Part shown: positions 26,677 to 34,451 of the stretch, piece after piece
Layout: every line of letters begins with the position of its first letter
Position numbering within the stretch: the stretch's first letter is position 1
Source: an uncultured Opitutia bacterium
Lineage (GTDB): Bacteria > Verrucomicrobiota > Verrucomicrobiia > Opitutales > Opitutaceae
Length of the DNA: 64,000 nt
Assembly (NCBI GenBank): GCA_903902745.1
Contig: CAIUWA010000017.1
Location: 62,001-126,000 of the forward strand
Direction: 5' to 3'
Program-made: the position numbers and the translations under genes
The notes under the pieces: generated by a model
Databases searched by the model: none
Told to the model about the DNA's origin: nothing
What the model saw: the letters and a program-made list of their open reading frames with translations, nothing else

Positions 26677-27837
26677 TCATTTCTGGATTAACGCGATAAG
26701 CAGCGCGTAGAAGATGAGGTTGCCGATGGAGAGCGGGAGCAGCTTCTGCCAGCCGATCTTCATGATCTGGTCGTAGCGGAAACGCGGGAGCGTCCAGCGC
26801 ACCCACATGAAGAAGAAGATGAAGAAGCCGACCTTCCCGAGGAAGATCAGGATGCCCAGCACGCCCATGAAGAGCGGGTGGCCGGCAAAGCTGATCCAGT
26901 GCTGCAGCCCGTGGACCACCGTGGTGAGCGGCAACCCCGGCAGCGGATTCCAGCCGCCGAGGAAGAGGAGCGTGAACACGCCCGAGCCGACGATCATGTG
27001 GGCATACTCCGCCACGAAAAACAGCGACCATTTGAACGCGCCGTATTCCGTATGGAAGCCGCCCACGAGGTCGGCCTCGGACTCCGCCATGTCGAACGGC
27101 TGGCGATTGGTCTCGGCGAAGAGCGCCACGAGGAAGATGAACGCTGACACCGGCATCCAGAGGCCGAGCCAGAGACTGTCGAAATGGAAGCCCTGCCCGC
27201 TTTGGACCTGCACGACGTCGAACAGGCTGAGCGTGCCCTGGCCGCCGGGGGCGTTGACCCAGAGGAATACCGGCAGCACGGAGAGCGTCATCGACAGCTC
27301 ATACGAGATGAGCTGGGCCGAGGCACGAATGCTGCCGAGGAAGGGATATTTCGAGTTCGAGGCCCAGCCGGCGAGGATCACGGAGTAAACGCCGAGCGAG
27401 GAAATCGCGAGGACCGCGAGCAGGCCGATGTCGACGTTCGCGAGCACGATCGGCACGAGCTGGCCCACGTCATTGAGATAGGCGCCGAACGGCACGATCG
27501 TGATGGTCGTGAGCGCGGGAATCATCGCGAGAACGGGTGCCGCGATGAAATAGAGCTTGTTCACATGGCCCGGGACCGGGTCCTCCTTGAACACAAACTT
27601 GCCGCCGTCCGCCGCGAGCTGGAACACGCCAAGCCGCTGGAGGAACGGCACGATGATCGGAATCCAGGCCAGCCACGGCACCACGGTGCGGTTGGGGCCG
27701 GGACGACCCTGAATCCACGCGGAAATCTTGCGCTCGGCCATCGAGCAGGCCGCCGCCAGCGGAAAGAGCACGGCGATGACCGCCAGGCCTTTGGCGATAC
27801 CCTGGATCCAGAGCGGAAGTTGGAAGAAGAAGTCCAT
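26677..27837 (-). CDS. nuoH: NADH-quinone oxidoreductase subunit H
   Basis: A 386-residue membrane subunit at the joint of the two arms, forming part of the quinone site. Family motifs are visible: AERKISAWIQGRPGPNRT, DVGQLVPIVLANVDIGLLA, GWASNSKYPFLGSIRA and ETNRQPFDMAESEADLVGG, here seen with HTEYGAFKWSLFF after it. About eight hydrophobic helices are present. Repeat hairpins lie on both sides of the gene. The length is slightly above the E. coli form (325) and similar to many bacterial forms. Confidence 0.97.
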   Translation of the reverse strand: MDFFFQLPLWIQGIAKGLAVIAVLFPLAAACSMAERKISAWIQGRPGPNRTVVPWLAWIPIIVPFLQRLGVFQLAADGGKFVFKEDPVPGHVNKLYFIAAPVLAMIPALTTITIVPFGAYLNDVGQLVPIVLANVDIGLLAVLAISSLGVYSVILAGWASNSKYPFLGSIRASAQLISYELSMTLSVLPVFLWVNAPGGQGTLSLFDVVQVQSGQGFHFDSLWLGLWMPVSAFIFLVALFAETNRQPFDMAESEADLVGGFHTEYGAFKWSLFFVAEYAHMIVGSGVFTLLFLGGWNPLPGLPLTTVVHGLQHWISFAGHPLFMGVLGILIFLGKVGFFIFFFMWVRWTLPRFRYDQIMKIGWQKLLPLSIGNLIFYALLIALIQK

Positions 27838-27846
27838 CCGGAGGAA

Positions 27847-27932
27847 GTAGTTCGTAGTTGGCAGTTGGTAATTGGTGGCGGATTAGCCGAAGCGGGGATC
27901 GGACTAATTACTAACTGCCAACTACCAACTGC
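27847..27932. repeat. Tandem-armed hairpin between nuoG and nuoH, heptamer GTAGTTG family, overlapping the nuoG end
   Basis: The left arm (27847-27880) repeats GTAGTTC, GTAGTTG, GCAGTTG, GTAATTG. The right arm (27903-27932) is the reverse complement of the same series. The nuoG stop TAG (27911-27913) and its last codons are read from the right arm. This is the same unit as at 9881-9990. Confidence 0.85.
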
Positions 27933-29617
27933 GCCGCCTTCGTCGGCTTGTAATGCAACGTCTCGCCCTCGGCGAACGGCAGCGCGGACCACGGGGTGGC
28001 GTCGAGCAGCAGGCCGGTCTCGGGGAGGTTGGCGAACGTCATGGTGCCGAGCGCGGGGACCTCGGCGGCGATGGTTTTCCAGAGGGTGTTGATTTCGGAA
28101 GGCACCGAGCCGCCGCCCGCTGCGGCGACGAGCTTTGCCAGCACCACGAGGTCGTCTGTCGCACCTTCCGCGCCGGGCACGGCCTTCAGGAATTTCTGCA
28201 CGCGGAACTGCTGGTTCACGAAGGTGCCGCCTTTCTCGAAGACGGTGAGCGTCGGCAGCACCACCCGGGCCGCGGCGCTCGTCTCGTTGGCGTACGTGCC
28301 GAGATAAACGATGGCGACCTTGGCGAGCTGGGCGGCGCTGAGGCCGGCGGCGGCGAGGTCTTCACCCACGGAAACGACCGTCTTCACCTTGCCGGCATCG
28401 ATCTGCGCGGCGAGTTCGGTGAGCTGGGCTGAGGGCAGCGCGGCGATGAGCCCGGTGACGAGCGCGCCGCGGACGTTGGGATTGCGGTCGGCGGAAATCA
28501 GGAGGCGGTCGCCCTCCCCCACCCGGCTGACGAGATGCGCCGGCGCCTTGAGCGTGGTGGCGAGCTTCCGCGTGAGAAACTGCTCCTCCACCGAACTGCG
28601 GCCGGAACCGACGATCGCCACGCTGCCAGCCTTGAAGAGTTCCGCCGCTGCATTGACCGCGATGTCGAGTCCGCTGTCGGCGCCGTTGATCTTCACCGAA
28701 GTGAGGCGGTTGTCGGCCTTGACCTGCTTGTAGAGGACGCGGCCGGTGTCGGCCATCCAGGTGTCGTTCACCTCGTCGTTGCGGCGGGGTGTGATGCGGT
28801 AGATGGCGCCCTCGCGCGACCAGACCACGGTGTTGGCGCCGACGCTCGACTCGGTGTCGATCGAGTTGGTCTGCTTGAGGAACCAGACGCGCATCTTGAA
28901 ACGGAAATCCGTGCTGGTGAGCGCGCCGACCGGGCAGATGTCCACCGTGTTGAGCGAGTAGTTGTTCTCGAGCTTCTTGCCCGGGTAGCAGGTCAGCGTG
29001 GAATGGCTGCCGCGGTCGATGAAACCGAGGACGTCGTCCTTCGCGATGTCGCGCGAGAAGCGGATGCAGCGCGAGCAGAGGACACAGCGCTCGTCGTCAA
29101 GCGTGACGCGCGGCCCGAGCTGGGTGCGCTTGGGCTTCACGTTTTTCTGCTCGATGAAGCGCGAATAGCCGCGGCCGTAGCCGGTGGCCTGCTCCTGCAG
29201 CTTGCACTCGCCGGCCTGGTCGCAGATCGGGCAGTCAAGCGGGTGGTTGATGAGGAGGAATTCCATCACGCCCTCGCGGCAGTCCTTCACCATCGGCGTG
29301 TTCGTGCGGATGTGCAGACCGGGCGCGGCGTTCGTACCGCAGCCGATCTGTGGGCGCGGGATCCAGTTGATCTTCTGCTTGCCCGTGGCGGGGTCGATGA
29401 CCGGCGCCTTCGTGGCGGGATCAACGGCAGGCATACCCATTTCCACGAGGCACATCCGGCAGTTGCCGACGATGGCGAGCTTCGGATGGTAGCAATAGTG
29501 CGGGACATCGACGCCCACGAGGCGCGCTGCCTCGATCACGTTGGTGCCCTTGGGCACGGCGATCTCCTTGCCGTCAATGTTGACGGTAACGAGCTCGGGT
29601 TTGGGCGGTGCGATCAT
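27911..29617 (-). CDS. nuoG: NADH-quinone oxidoreductase subunit G (short form)
   Basis: A 568-residue peripheral-arm subunit carrying iron-sulfur clusters. An N-terminal 2Fe-2S ferredoxin domain has HYCYHPKLAIVGNCRMC; the HPLDCPICDQAGEC motif (His plus three Cys) and RCVLCSRCIRF with DICPVGAL supply the 4Fe-4S sites. The molybdopterin-oxidoreductase-like region that follows is much shorter than in E. coli NuoG (about 900 residues). The final residues QLVVGS and the stop codon come from an intergenic repeat arm. It starts at 29617 with MIAPPKPELVTVNIDG, typical of the family. Confidence 0.94.
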   Translation of the reverse strand: MIAPPKPELVTVNIDGKEIAVPKGTNVIEAARLVGVDVPHYCYHPKLAIVGNCRMCLVEMGMPAVDPATKAPVIDPATGKQKINWIPRPQIGCGTNAAPGLHIRTNTPMVKDCREGVMEFLLINHPLDCPICDQAGECKLQEQATGYGRGYSRFIEQKNVKPKRTQLGPRVTLDDERCVLCSRCIRFSRDIAKDDVLGFIDRGSHSTLTCYPGKKLENNYSLNTVDICPVGALTSTDFRFKMRVWFLKQTNSIDTESSVGANTVVWSREGAIYRITPRRNDEVNDTWMADTGRVLYKQVKADNRLTSVKINGADSGLDIAVNAAAELFKAGSVAIVGSGRSSVEEQFLTRKLATTLKAPAHLVSRVGEGDRLLISADRNPNVRGALVTGLIAALPSAQLTELAAQIDAGKVKTVVSVGEDLAAAGLSAAQLAKVAIVYLGTYANETSAAARVVLPTLTVFEKGGTFVNQQFRVQKFLKAVPGAEGATDDLVVLAKLVAAAGGGSVPSEINTLWKTIAAEVPALGTMTFANLPETGLLLDATPWSALPFAEGETLHYKPTKAAQLVVGS

Positions 29618-29633
29618 TGCGGAAGAATTTAAT

Positions 29634-29709
29634 TAGCCACGGAGGCACGGAACACACAGAGAGGAATTCTGTGGTTCGGACTCAGTGATCTCGGTGTCTC
29701 TGTGGCTCA
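29634..29709. repeat. Tandem-armed hairpin between nuoF and nuoG, CACAGAGNN family
   Basis: The left arm (29634-29668, CCACGGAGGCACGGAAC, then CACACAGAGAGG) and right arm (29680-29709, GATCTCGGTGTCTCTGTGG) are imperfect complements with an 8-9 base step. It fills the spacer between nuoG and nuoF. Confidence 0.75.
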
Positions 29710-29712
29710 TAT

Positions 29713-31074
29713 TTAGACAAGCTCGTTCGCGTTGGCGGGTTTGGCGGCCTTCTTGGCCTCGGGGTAGCCTTTGAACTCGTCGCCAAATTTCGCGATGAAG
29801 CTCTGCGTCGGCCACGAGCAGGCCTCGCCGAAGGCGCAGATCGTGCGACCGGGAATCTGGTCGGCGACGCTCTTGAGCAGCGCGGCGTCTTCGTTGCGGG
29901 CGAGGCCATGTACCATGCGCGTCGTGATTTTCTTCATCCACAGCGCGCCTTCGCGGCAGGGCGTGCACTGGCCGCAGCTTTCGTGGGAGTAGAACGCGTT
30001 GATGTTGGCGAGCGCCTCAACCATGTTGACGGTGTCGTCCATCACGATCACGCCGCCGGAGCCACCCATCGTTCCCACCATCGCGAGGCAGTCGAAATCC
30101 ATCGGCACATCCTCGACGCCCCAGTCATAATCCACCAGGTCGGCGCCCAGCTTGCGCTTGCCCTTGTAGCGTTCGCCGAAGCGCATGACCTTGGCCGAGG
30201 AGCCGCCGGGGATGACCGCCTTGAATGTCCGGCCCGGCAGCGGGCCGCCGCAGACCTCGTTGAGCAGCTGGCCCATCGTGATCTTGCCGGCTTCAAACTC
30301 GTAATAGCCCGGGCGCTGCACGTGGCCGGAGACGCAGAAGATGCGCGTCCCGGTGTTACCGGGTGTGCCAATCTTCGTGTAGGCCTCGCCGCCGTGCTCG
30401 ACGATGTACTTCACGTGGCAGAGCGTCTCGACGTTGTTCACGATCGTCGGGCACTGGTAGAGGCCGAGGACCGCGGGGAAATACGGGGGCTTGATGCGCG
30501 GATTGGCGCGCTTGCCCTCGAGCGACTCGATCAGGCCGGTCTCCTCGCCGCAGATGTAGGCGCCGGCGCCGCGATGGATGAAGATCTCGCAGCTGTAGCC
30601 GGTGCCGAGGATGTTGGGGCCGACGAAGTTCGCCGCGCGCGCCTCGGCGATCGCCTTTTCCAGGATGCGCGCCCCGTGCGGCATCTCGCCGCGAATATAA
30701 ATGTAGGCCTGCTTCACGTTGTTCGCGAAACAGGAAATCATCGTGCCCTCGATCAGCTGGTGCGGATCCTGGTGCATGATGTACCGGTCCTTGAACGTGC
30801 CGGGCTCGGATTCGTCGGCGTTGACGATGAGGTAGATCGGTTTGCCGCTCTTGCGGTCCACGAGACCCCACTTCACGCCGCACGGAAAACCGGCGCCACC
30901 CCGTCCGCGCAGGCCGGACTTTTTCACTTCATCGATCAGCTCCTCCGGTTTCCGCGTGACCGCCTTCTTCAACACCTCGTAGCCGCCGTGGCGCTGGTAG
31001 CAGGCGAGGTCGTTGGTGTAGCCGGGCTCATCAATGTGCTGGAAGATGATGCGGCGTTGGGCGGGGGCGGGCAT
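29713..31074 (-). CDS. nuoF: NADH-quinone oxidoreductase subunit F (NADH- and FMN-binding)
   Basis: A 453-residue flavoprotein that accepts electrons from NADH. The FMN/NADH site motifs are GLRGRGGAGFPCGVKWGLV and NADESEPGTFKDR, the middle has GAGAYICGEETGLIESLEGK, and cluster N3 is bound by ESCGQCTPCREG with a later Cys in FGEACSWP. Length and motif order are normal. It lies between nuoE and nuoG, with a repeat hairpin in each flanking spacer. Confidence 0.97.
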   Translation of the reverse strand: MPAPAQRRIIFQHIDEPGYTNDLACYQRHGGYEVLKKAVTRKPEELIDEVKKSGLRGRGGAGFPCGVKWGLVDRKSGKPIYLIVNADESEPGTFKDRYIMHQDPHQLIEGTMISCFANNVKQAYIYIRGEMPHGARILEKAIAEARAANFVGPNILGTGYSCEIFIHRGAGAYICGEETGLIESLEGKRANPRIKPPYFPAVLGLYQCPTIVNNVETLCHVKYIVEHGGEAYTKIGTPGNTGTRIFCVSGHVQRPGYYEFEAGKITMGQLLNEVCGGPLPGRTFKAVIPGGSSAKVMRFGERYKGKRKLGADLVDYDWGVEDVPMDFDCLAMVGTMGGSGGVIVMDDTVNMVEALANINAFYSHESCGQCTPCREGALWMKKITTRMVHGLARNEDAALLKSVADQIPGRTICAFGEACSWPTQSFIAKFGDEFKGYPEAKKAAKPANANELV

Positions 31075-31088
31075 GGGGAGGAAAATTT

Positions 31089-31181
31089 TGAAACGCTGAA
31101 AAACTGAAAAGCTGAAATTTGGTGGATTGGGAAGGTCGCGTTCGGATGTCAGCTTTCAGCTTTTCAGCCTTTCAGCTTTTT
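31089..31181. repeat. Tandem-armed hairpin between nuoE and nuoF, octamer CTGAAAAG family, overlapping the nuoE end
   Basis: The left arm (31089-31118) repeats CTGAAAAA / CTGAAAAG with an eight-base step. The right arm (31147-31181) is the complement (CAGCTTTT, CAGCCTTT). The last residues of NuoE (KAERLKS) and its TGA stop are read from the right arm. Confidence 0.85.
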
Positions 31182-31650
31182 CCTTTTTGATCTGCTCGCT
31201 GAGCTGTTTCACCTTGGTGGCGTCGACTTTCTCGTGGAGGTCATCGTCGATCAGCACGACCGGCGCGGTGCCGCAGCTCGCGAGACACTCGACGAAATCT
31301 ATCGTGACTTCGCCATCGGGCGAAACCTCGCCGCGGTGTGTGTTGAATTCCTGCTCGAAGGCGGCACAGGTCTTGTAGCCGCCCATCAGGGCACAGGAGA
31401 GCGTGCGGCAGACCTTGATGTGGCGACGGCCGATGGGCTGGCGCCGGAACATCGGGTAGAAGGACACCACCTCGTACACATTGATCGGCTGGATCTCGAG
31501 CTTCCCCGCGATCCACGGGATCGCCTCCTCGGGAATATGGCCGATGTCCTCCTGAATGAGATGCAGCAGCGGCAGAGTGGCGCTGCGTTTCGACGGGTAA
31601 TGCGTGATGACCTCGTCGATGCTGGAAAGAGTGGCGGGCTTGAGATTCAT
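31156..31650 (-). CDS. nuoE: NADH-quinone oxidoreductase subunit E (2Fe-2S)
   Basis: A 164-residue thioredoxin-like ferredoxin subunit. The four Cys ligands of cluster N1a are visible in CRTLSCALMGG and ECLASCGTAP. The N-terminal helical bundle has YPSKRSATLPLLHLIQED and the EVVSFYPMF motif. It starts at 31650, 11 bases after nuoD ends. Its C-terminal residues and stop codon are contributed by an octamer repeat arm. Confidence 0.95.
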   Translation of the reverse strand: MNLKPATLSSIDEVITHYPSKRSATLPLLHLIQEDIGHIPEEAIPWIAGKLEIQPINVYEVVSFYPMFRRQPIGRRHIKVCRTLSCALMGGYKTCAAFEQEFNTHRGEVSPDGEVTIDFVECLASCGTAPVVLIDDDLHEKVDATKVKQLSEQIKKEKAERLKS

Positions 31651-31661
31651 CGCGCGGGAAA

Positions 31662-32924
31662 TCAGCGGTCGCATTCGCCCATGACGAAGTCGAGCGAGCC
31701 GAGGATGGAGACGACGTCGGAGACCATGGCACCGACGCAGACCTTGGGCAGGATGGAGAGATTGCAGAACGAGGGGGCGCGGATCTTCAGTCGCCACGGC
31801 ACGCCGCCACCCTTGCTCACCACATAGAAGCCGAGCGCGCCCTTCGGGTTCTCCGCCTCGAAATATACCTCGCCGGCCGGCATCTGCGGGCCCTCGGTCA
31901 CGAGCATGAAGTTCTGGATCAGCTCCTCCATCGACGTGAGGATCTTGTCCTTCGGCGGCGCAAAGATCTTCTTCGCATCCGTCGCGTACCACGGCCCACC
32001 CGGAAACTTCGCGATGGCCTGCTTGATGATGCGCACCGACTGGCGCATTTCCTCGCCGCGTACGAGATAGCGGTCGTAGCAGTCGCCCTTCGCCCCCACC
32101 GGGACGTCGAACTCATATTGCTCGTAGCCGCTGTACGGCTTGTCCTTGCGCAGATCGAGCGGCACGCCCGAGCCGCGGAGGTTGGGCCCGGTCAGGCCGT
32201 AGGCGACGGCGTCCGCCGCCGAGATCACGCCGACGTCAACCGTGCGGTCCATGAAGATCTTGTTCCGCGTCAGGAGATTCAGGATCTGCTCAAGGATCGG
32301 CAGGAACTGGTCGCAGAACGCGACCACCCGGTCGTTCCAGCCCTCGGGTACGTCGCGCGCCACGCCGCCGATGCGGGTGTAGCTGGTGGTGAACCGCGCG
32401 CCCGTCAGCTCCTCGAAGAGCTTGTAGAGTTTTTCGCGCTCGGTGAACGAGTAGAGGAACACCGTCCACGCGCCGACATCGATGCCGTAGGCGCCGAGGC
32501 CGAGCAGGTGCGCCGAAATGCGCGCCATTTCCGCGGTGATCACGCGGATCGCCTGGCAGCGGGCGGGCACCTCAAGCTTCGCCAGGCGCTCAACCGCGAT
32601 GGCGTAGGCCATGTTGTTCGCCAGCGGCGCGAGGTAATCCAGCCGGTCCGTGTAGGGCACGAACTGGTTGTAAGTCATGTTCTCCGCGATCTTCTCGTCG
32701 CCGCGGTGCAGGTAGCCAACGACCGGGTCGGCCTTGATCACGACCTCGCCGTCGAGTTCCATCTGGATGCGCAGCACCCCGTGAGTAGACGGATGCGAGG
32801 GACCCATTGAGAGCGACATCTTCTCGGTCTGGAACTCCTCGGGCGCCCGTTCGACAGGCTCAGGGCGGGCAGCCGCGGCGGCCGCTTTGGCGCCGGTGTC
32901 AGGAAATGCAAAATCGGTGGCCAT
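31662..32924 (-). CDS. nuoD: NADH-quinone oxidoreductase subunit D
   Basis: A 420-residue subunit that lines the quinone cavity. It has MGPSHPSTHGVLRIQMELDGE (the quinone-site His loop, here within residues about 41-60), GYLHRGDEKIAENMTYNQ, and the C-terminal MGECDR in the expected place. It is slightly longer than usual at the N-terminus, with an Ala/Pro-rich extension of about 35 residues before MSLSMGPSH. It precedes nuoE and follows nuoC after a spacer with a repeat hairpin. It is not fused to nuoC. Confidence 0.97.
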   Translation of the reverse strand: MATDFAFPDTGAKAAAAAARPEPVERAPEEFQTEKMSLSMGPSHPSTHGVLRIQMELDGEVVIKADPVVGYLHRGDEKIAENMTYNQFVPYTDRLDYLAPLANNMAYAIAVERLAKLEVPARCQAIRVITAEMARISAHLLGLGAYGIDVGAWTVFLYSFTEREKLYKLFEELTGARFTTSYTRIGGVARDVPEGWNDRVVAFCDQFLPILEQILNLLTRNKIFMDRTVDVGVISAADAVAYGLTGPNLRGSGVPLDLRKDKPYSGYEQYEFDVPVGAKGDCYDRYLVRGEEMRQSVRIIKQAIAKFPGGPWYATDAKKIFAPPKDKILTSMEELIQNFMLVTEGPQMPAGEVYFEAENPKGALGFYVVSKGGGVPWRLKIRAPSFCNLSILPKVCVGAMVSDVVSILGSLDFVMGECDR

Positions 32925-32933
32925 GGATTGGAT

Positions 32934-33022
32934 GGTTATCCGTTCACGGTTTCCAGTTCACGGTTGCGGCGCGCGTTTGCTCCCCGCTTCAACGTTGAAC
33001 CGTAAACAGTGAACCGTGAATG
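32934..33022. repeat. Tandem-armed hairpin between nuoC and nuoD, heptamer GTTCACG family
   Basis: The left arm steps through GTTCACG, GTTTCCA, GTTCACG (32934-32968). The right arm (32991-33022) has AACCGTA, AACAGTG, AACCGTG. It is similar in unit and phase to the hairpin between nuoH and nuoI. Confidence 0.8.
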
Positions 33023-33030
33023 CTTCAGCT

Positions 33031-33654
33031 TCATTCCGGTTTCTCCCTCCGCTCGCTCCAGCTCTCATCCTTCGCGCGGGGCTCGGCCTCGGTGAGGTTG
33101 ATTTCGCCGGGGGCCGCCACAAAGGGCCCACCCATCATTGGAGCGGCGATCGCCTTCGCCCCGGTCTCGGCCACGACCGCGGCATCGGGCAGCGGCGTCT
33201 CGATGCCCGCCAGCGGGAATTCCTTGCGCAGCGGGAAATGGGGGTACTCGTCCCACATGAGGATGCGCCGCAGATCCGGATGTCCCGCAAACTTGATGCC
33301 GAACATGTCGTAGACCTCGCGCTCGTGCCAGTTGGCGCCCGGCCACAGGCTGACCACACTCGGGACCTCCGGAGCGGCGTCGCTGGCGCAGTTGGCGGCG
33401 AGGCGCAGATAGGCGTGGCTCGTCGTCGACAGCAGGTGGTAAACCACCGTGAAGCGGGGCGAAACGCCCTCCGCCCAGTCGATGGCCGTCACGTCGGCCA
33501 GCATGTCGAACGCAAACTCGTCCCGCAGATACTTGAGCACCGCCGGCAGGTCGGCCGCCGGCACGTTGACCGCCGGATGGTCGAGGCTCGCGCGGTCGGT
33601 CACCTGAGGGAAACGGGCCTTCAGGGCGGTCGGGGCGTCGGCAGGAGCGGGCAT
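33031..33654 (-). CDS. nuoC: NADH-quinone oxidoreductase subunit C
   Basis: A 207-residue hydrophilic subunit of the connecting module. Motifs are LADVTAIDW, FTVVYHLLST, SLWPGANWHEREVYDMFGI (signature WPGANWxERExxDMFGI) and HPDLRRILMWDEY, followed by PLRKEFPL. The ATG at 33654 is preferred; an upstream TTG start is possible. A C-terminal extension after the core (GGPFVAAPGEINL) is variable in the family. It lies 34 bases after nuoB. Confidence 0.96.
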   Translation of the reverse strand: MPAPADAPTALKARFPQVTDRASLDHPAVNVPAADLPAVLKYLRDEFAFDMLADVTAIDWAEGVSPRFTVVYHLLSTTSHAYLRLAANCASDAAPEVPSVVSLWPGANWHEREVYDMFGIKFAGHPDLRRILMWDEYPHFPLRKEFPLAGIETPLPDAAVVAETGAKAIAAPMMGGPFVAAPGEINLTEAEPRAKDESWSERREKPE

Positions 33655-33688
33655 CGCGGCGGTAAGCAAAGAGGGCGGACGCGGGGCG

Positions 33689-34198
33689 TCAGGCCGAGAG
33701 GAGGTTTTTGGCGGACGGTTCGCGTTTGATCTTGGTCTGGAGCTTGATCAGGGCGTCGAGCAAGGCCTCGGGCCGCGGGGGGCAGCCGCTGACGTAAACA
33801 TCCACCGGCACGATGCGGTCCACGCCCTGCAGCACGGAGTAACTGCGGTACATCCCGCCCGAGCTGGCGCAGGCGCCCATCGCGATGACCCATTTGGGCT
33901 CGGCCATCTGGTCGTAGATGCGGCGGACAGCCGTGGCCATCTTGTAGGTCACGGTGCCGGCCACGATCATGCAGTCGGACTGACGAGGGGAGAAACGCAT
34001 GACTTCGGCGCCGAAGCGCGCGATGTCGAACCGGCTCGCCGCCACCCCCATCAGCTCGATGGCGCAGCAGGCCAGCCCCATGGGCATCGGCCAGATGGAG
34101 CTGGTCCGGAGCCAGTTGATGACCGAATCGGCCCGGGAGACGATGACTTCGCCCTCAATCTTGCTGTTATAGGCCAGTTCGGTGTTGGCGGTGACCAT
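33689..34198 (-). CDS. nuoB: NADH-quinone oxidoreductase subunit B (cluster N2)
   Basis: A 169-residue subunit holding the last iron-sulfur cluster before quinone. The four ligands are visible: adjacent Cys in [10 protein letters not shown], Cys in [14 protein letters not shown]-adjacent [10 protein letters not shown], and [18 protein letters not shown]. This is the first gene of the cluster. No nuoA lies upstream; the next gene in that direction encodes a molybdoenzyme. A weak promoter-like pair is seen in the 253-base upstream gap. Confidence 0.97.
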   Translation of the reverse strand: MVTANTELAYNSKIEGEVIVSRADSVINWLRTSSIWPMPMGLACCAIELMGVAASRFDIARFGAEVMRFSPRQSDCMIVAGTVTYKMATAVRRIYDQMAEPKWVIAMGACASSGGMYRSYSVLQGVDRIVPVDVYVSGCPPRPEALLDALIKLQTKIKREPSAKNLLSA

Positions 34199-34236
34199 GG
34201 TTCGTGAGTGGTTGAGTCAAAGTCGTAAAACGCCGC

Positions 34237-34264
34237 ATCGTAGGACGCGCGATAGGTCGCGCAA
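34237..34264 (-). promoter_or_regulatory. Possible promoter of the nuoB-N operon
   Basis: On the minus strand TTGCGC (34259-34264) and TACGAT (34237-34242) are separated by 16 bases, 39 bases before the nuoB start. The match to sigma-70 consensus is modest. The surrounding 253-base gap (34199-34451) contains no gene that I can support. Confidence 0.2.
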
Positions 34265-34451
34265 GATGCTTTTCGGAAAACTTTTTCAGACTCAAGCAGG
34301 AGCGATGCCGCCACCGGGAAAATGCGCAGCTGGAACCGCCCGAGATGCCCGTTCGGTGGCCCCAGTCCACGAAAAATCAACCTCTGTGTTCGTAGTCCCG
34401 GCTTGAACCGGAACTGCAAGCAGCAGCCACCTGCAGGCAGTTAAAAGAGTC

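Noticed and set aside
29633-29712. Short peptides such as RDTEITE- and SVLSIASC-like products in spacers
   Set aside because: They are translations of the CACAGAGNN and GAGGAAACN repeat arms, not genes.
34199-34451. A possible nuoA in the gap upstream of nuoB
   Set aside because: No frame on either strand gives a hydrophobic protein of about 120 residues with three helices.
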